This document shows, in pieces, positions 61,259 through 64,000 of a stretch of DNA of 64,000 bases. Below the pieces are notes generated by a model, which saw only the letters and a list, made by a program, of their open reading frames with translations, had not been told where the DNA came from and did no database searches. The translations under genes and the position numbers were made by a program. The DNA is from JAFCCL01 sp041645325 (GTDB taxonomy: Archaea; Iainarchaeota; Iainarchaeia; Iainarchaeales; GCA-2688035): the NCBI GenBank assembly GCA_041645325.1, contig JBAZQI010000002.1, positions 1 to 64,000 on the forward strand, written 5' to 3'. Every line of letters starts with the position of its first letter. Position 1 is the first letter of the stretch.

Positions 61259-62871
61259 TGGCCGAACTTTACAAGAATTGGAGGATAATCCTGGTTGCCT
61301 TGTTCGTCATTCTTGCCATTGGCATCATAGCATTCAGGGGCGTGCAATTTGGCATTGATTTCAAGGGCGGAACGCTTTTCCAGGTGCAATTGTCAGAATC
61401 CATAAAAGACCTCGATGAAAGGGCAAGGGTTGTGCAGACCATTCAGCAAAGGCTTGACTGGACAGGCCTCAGGGACATGAGCGTGAACTTTTTCGGCGAC
61501 GAATTTGTAATAGTCCAGATTGCGGAATCAGACCCTGCGACCATTGAAAGGATAGAATCGCTGCTGAAAAAACAGGGCATCTTTGAAGCCACAATTGACG
61601 GCAACGTGATTTTTTCCGGCGAAGACATAATTGAAATGCCAAAAGACCCGGCAAAAGGCTACTCGCTTTACTCCGAAGGCTCGGGCGTAAGGTGGGTTCT
61701 GCCGTTTGTGCTGAAAAGCTCGGCCGCACAGCGCTTCACCGAAATGACCTTCCACAAGTGCGACCTTGTTTCCTTTTCCGCCGAAACAGGCCGCGAGTAC
61801 GAATGCGCAGAAACATTCTTTTTCATAGACCGGCCAAGGGAAGCAGTAATCGTGATGCCAAAAGACCTTTTCTTTGACGAAGAACAATTGCTGCTGCAGG
61901 GAATTCCAAGCGAAGGAATCTCCGAGGGCACAAAAATTGAGGAAGTAATGCTCAACGCGCAGATTCCATACTACCTGGTTGAAAAAGGCCTGCTTTCGCA
62001 GGAACAGCTTGAAAGCCTGAAAGGAAACGCGCAAAAAAGGCCTGTTGCAATAATCCCAAACAGCCTTCCGGAAGAGGCACAGCAGCAGCTTGAGGCCGCA
62101 GGCTTTGAGCTGAAGGTTATTCAGGCAGAAGAAGGAAACCCGTTTGTTTTTGACGCCGTTGGAATGCGTAGCATCATCGGGTTAAGCGAAAGCGTTGCCC
62201 AAATGGACGTGGCAAGGATTGAAGATGCAAAGCCAATGGACAAGTTGCAGATTTTTGGCTCTGCCGGAACAAGGGACGCCGCTGTGCAAAGAAGGGCTGA
62301 CCTTGAAATACTGCTCCAATCAGGAAGCCTCTCGGTTTCAGTCAAAAGCATCAGCACTGAAACAATTTCACCGCTGCTCGGGGAAACCTTCCTGTGGGAT
62401 GCCGGCATAACAGCCCTGCTTGCGCTTGCCGCAGTCGCCCTCGTGCTCTTCATAAGATACAGGTCACTAAAGCTTGTTTCAGTCAACATGTCAATTGACA
62501 TAATTGAAGTCCTGATAACAGTTGCCCTTGTTTCCCTGATAAGCAAATTTGACCTCGGCGCAATTGCAGGAATCCTTGCAGCAGTGGGAATAGGCGTTGA
62601 CGACCAAATAGTAATAATGGACGAGCTGAAAAAAGGCGAAAAAGGCGAAACAGGAAACCTTATTGCAAGGGCAAAAAGGGCCTTTTTCATAGTGGTAGCC
62701 GCATCGGCAACAATAATCGCGGCAATGCTCCCCATAATACTCATAGGCTTCGGCCTTGGCAGGCTGGTGGGCTTTGCAATAACAACCATAATGGGCACTC
62801 TTGTCGGCGTGCTGATAACAAGGCCTGCTTTCGGCGAAATAGCGAAAAAACTGTTTGAAAAAAACGAGTGA
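61258..62871 (+). CDS. secD: Protein-export membrane protein SecD
   Basis: Partner of SecF in the export-assisting complex. TM1 (ILVALFVILAIGIIAF) is followed by GIDFKGGTLFQVQL, a large extracytoplasmic domain (about residues 40-375) and five helices with GVDDQIVIMDELKKG. It contains Cys residues (HKCDLVSF, YECAET). 537 aa is normal for archaeal SecD. The many secreted and lipoprotein genes in the window are its likely clients. Confidence 0.93.
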   Translation: MAELYKNWRIILVALFVILAIGIIAFRGVQFGIDFKGGTLFQVQLSESIKDLDERARVVQTIQQRLDWTGLRDMSVNFFGDEFVIVQIAESDPATIERIESLLKKQGIFEATIDGNVIFSGEDIIEMPKDPAKGYSLYSEGSGVRWVLPFVLKSSAAQRFTEMTFHKCDLVSFSAETGREYECAETFFFIDRPREAVIVMPKDLFFDEEQLLLQGIPSEGISEGTKIEEVMLNAQIPYYLVEKGLLSQEQLESLKGNAQKRPVAIIPNSLPEEAQQQLEAAGFELKVIQAEEGNPFVFDAVGMRSIIGLSESVAQMDVARIEDAKPMDKLQIFGSAGTRDAAVQRRADLEILLQSGSLSVSVKSISTETISPLLGETFLWDAGITALLALAAVALVLFIRYRSLKLVSVNMSIDIIEVLITVALVSLISKFDLGAIAGILAAVGIGVDDQIVIMDELKKGEKGETGNLIARAKRAFFIVVAASATIIAAMLPIILIGFGLGRLVGFAITTIMGTLVGVLITRPAFGEIAKKLFEKNE

Positions 62872-62872
62872 C

Positions 62873-63370
62873 TCAAAGAAGCGAAGCGAATTCCTTTACC
62901 TTTGCAGCCCTCTTTGTAAGCCAGTACCAAAGCAGGATTATTGCCGCGCTAACCGCAAACCATGAGGCTGTATGAAGCCCCTCGGCCATTTCCGGTCCGA
63001 ATGAAATTGCGGCCAAAAGCACAAGGTATAAGCGCAGAAGATTAAGCGGGAAAAGAGCCAGCGTGCCAAATGCAAGAAGCAAAATCTTTTTCTTCAGTTC
63101 AGGCCTGCGCAGCGCAAAAATTATCGAGGCAAGCACGCTTATTCCGACAAGGCCTGTGCAGTTCGGCACAATCTGGAAAGCATGCGAATCAAAGAAAATG
63201 GCATTTCCTTCCGCCTGCAGGCCAAGCGCGTTCGCCTCAAGCAATGCAATGCCGTTTTCAAGAAAGCCCAAGGGCAGGGAAACAATCAAGAACTGCAGCA
63301 GGGCGTAGATAACAAAAAATTTTACAAGAAAAACAAGCGCCTTTTCCCAGAACCGCTTTGCTTTGGACAT
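62873..63370 (-). CDS. Archaeosortase/exosortase family protein
   Basis: Membrane transpeptidase-like enzyme that processes tripartite C-terminal sorting signals. 165 aa with about five helices. The catalytic triad pattern of the family is visible: C71 in VPNCTGLVG, R113 in FPLNLLRLYLV and H133 in GLHTASWF. It starts 1 nt after carS. Two secreted proteins in the window (27.7 and 33.6 kb) end in PEF-CTERM-like tails and are candidate substrates. Confidence 0.87.
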   Translation of the reverse strand: MSKAKRFWEKALVFLVKFFVIYALLQFLIVSLPLGFLENGIALLEANALGLQAEGNAIFFDSHAFQIVPNCTGLVGISVLASIIFALRRPELKKKILLLAFGTLALFPLNLLRLYLVLLAAISFGPEMAEGLHTASWFAVSAAIILLWYWLTKRAAKVKEFASLL

Positions 63371-63371
63371 T

Positions 63372-63893
63372 TCACCACGGAACCCTTTTTATTTTCCCGA
63401 TATAGGCAACCCTGTTGCTCACAACATGTAACAGAAGCGTGAAAGCAAGCAGAAAAATTGCTTCAAGCGTGCTTGGAACAGCGAGCAATGCGCCGGCTGC
63501 AAGGCCACCTGCAACAAAATCAAGCTGGTCAAGCAAAAACACGCTTTTTCCCCTTTCAATGTTAAGCCTTCTTTTCAGGAAGCTTCCGGCAAAGTCGCCG
63601 AGAATTGCCCCAAAGGCAAGCAGCACGCCGTACCAGAAATAATTTGTGCCCAATATTTCCCCTGTCTGGGGAAACACAACATTTATCGCCAGCACCCCCA
63701 AAGAGGCGAAGAAAATGCCGGCAAATGTGCCCTTTATGCTTTTCCCGTTTCCAAGGATTCTGCGGCCGTCAAAAAAATTCCTGCCAAAATCAATCGGCGT
63801 TTTTCCGCCAAAAATCAGCGCAAAGCCGTTGCACAAATAAAGCGGAATTGCCATCAGGCTAACCCTCAAAACAAACAAAACCCAGAAATCCAT
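63372..63893 (-). CDS. carS: CDP-archaeol synthase (CarS, DUF46)
   Basis: Adds CMP to unsaturated archaetidic acid in archaeal phospholipid synthesis. Family motifs are clear: CNGFALIFGGKTPIDFG, FDGRRILGNGKSIKGTFAG and GDFAGSFLKRRLN, with DQLDFVAGG later. About five membrane helices. ATG 63893 (MDFWVLF) follows AAAGGGATT; a TTG at 63899 opens the frame. 173 aa is typical. A TTTAAA about 35-50 nt upstream is the likely promoter of the carS-archaeosortase operon. Confidence 0.93.
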   Translation of the reverse strand: MDFWVLFVLRVSLMAIPLYLCNGFALIFGGKTPIDFGRNFFDGRRILGNGKSIKGTFAGIFFASLGVLAINVVFPQTGEILGTNYFWYGVLLAFGAILGDFAGSFLKRRLNIERGKSVFLLDQLDFVAGGLAAGALLAVPSTLEAIFLLAFTLLLHVVSNRVAYIGKIKRVPW

Positions 63894-64000
63894 AAACAAT
63901 CCCTTTCCCTGAAAGAATTTGCTTCAACCTGATTTAAACCTTTTGCCGTGCCGATTGCCTGCCCATTACACCAGCCAAACAAGCGCCCAGGCCAATGCCG

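Overview
The window is archaeal chromosomal DNA. Marker genes include both subunits of DNA polymerase D, Orc1/Cdc6, Hel308, the KH/beta-CASP termination factor FttA, a proteasome beta subunit, archaeal NAC, SecF/SecD in archaeal order, CDP-archaeol synthase, geranylgeranyl reductase and the wyosine enzyme Taw1. Several transcription units have a TATA box about 25 nt before the start codon, which suggests leaderless mRNAs; others have GGAGG or GGGTGG ribosome binding sites, some before TTG or GTG starts. PolD and SepF exclude Thermoproteota. Tight packing, many small lipoproteins and a group 3b hydrogenase would fit a DPANN lineage such as Diapherotrites, but that placement is inference.

Layout. 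1-5 kb: the end of pgk, then a four-gene sulfhydrogenase operon (hydB-hydG-hydD-hydA). 5-9 kb: a HEPN/MNT toxin-antitoxin pair, a hydrogenase maturation protease, an EamA transporter, a DUF6390-like gene, a pilin-like gene and hypC. 9-12.7 kb: a ferredoxin/tautomerase/geranylgeranyl reductase operon, a DNPH1-like hydrolase, a short NFACT (RqcH-like) protein and a PRC-barrel protein. 12.8-15.2 kb: an A+T-rich island with an HTH/nuclease-like ORF and taw1. 15-21.4 kb: membrane and surface proteins, AMMECR1 and an AK6-type kinase. 21.4-25.7 kb: a long intergenic region with a possible 45-codon ORF or structured RNA, then fttA, psmB and an FKBP. 25.8-38.1 kb: secreted proteins, including three related Cys-rich lipoproteins with HExxH zinc sites, interleaved with NAC and small proteins. 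38-50 kb: hel308 and an 8.6-kb operon of three large surface proteins. 50-57.3 kb: sepF, orc1/cdc6, polD and a UPF0147 gene. 57.5-58.7 kb: a DUF2683/RelE-like TA pair and an orphan ORF. 58.9-64 kb: a Nog1-like GTPase, secF-secD, an archaeosortase and carS.

The most unusual feature is a family of mosaic hairpin elements in four intergenic islands (19.5, 24.8, 32.3 and 40.3 kb) and once inside the 5' end of the EamA gene. Constant arms (AAGGC...GGCTT) flank variable but self-complementary cores. The cores change on both sides together, and at 32.3 kb one hairpin has other hairpins inside its loop. A second link is the archaeosortase at 63 kb with two secreted proteins (27.7 and 33.6 kb) that carry PEF-CTERM-like tails. 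No rRNA, tRNA, CRISPR array or transposase was seen.
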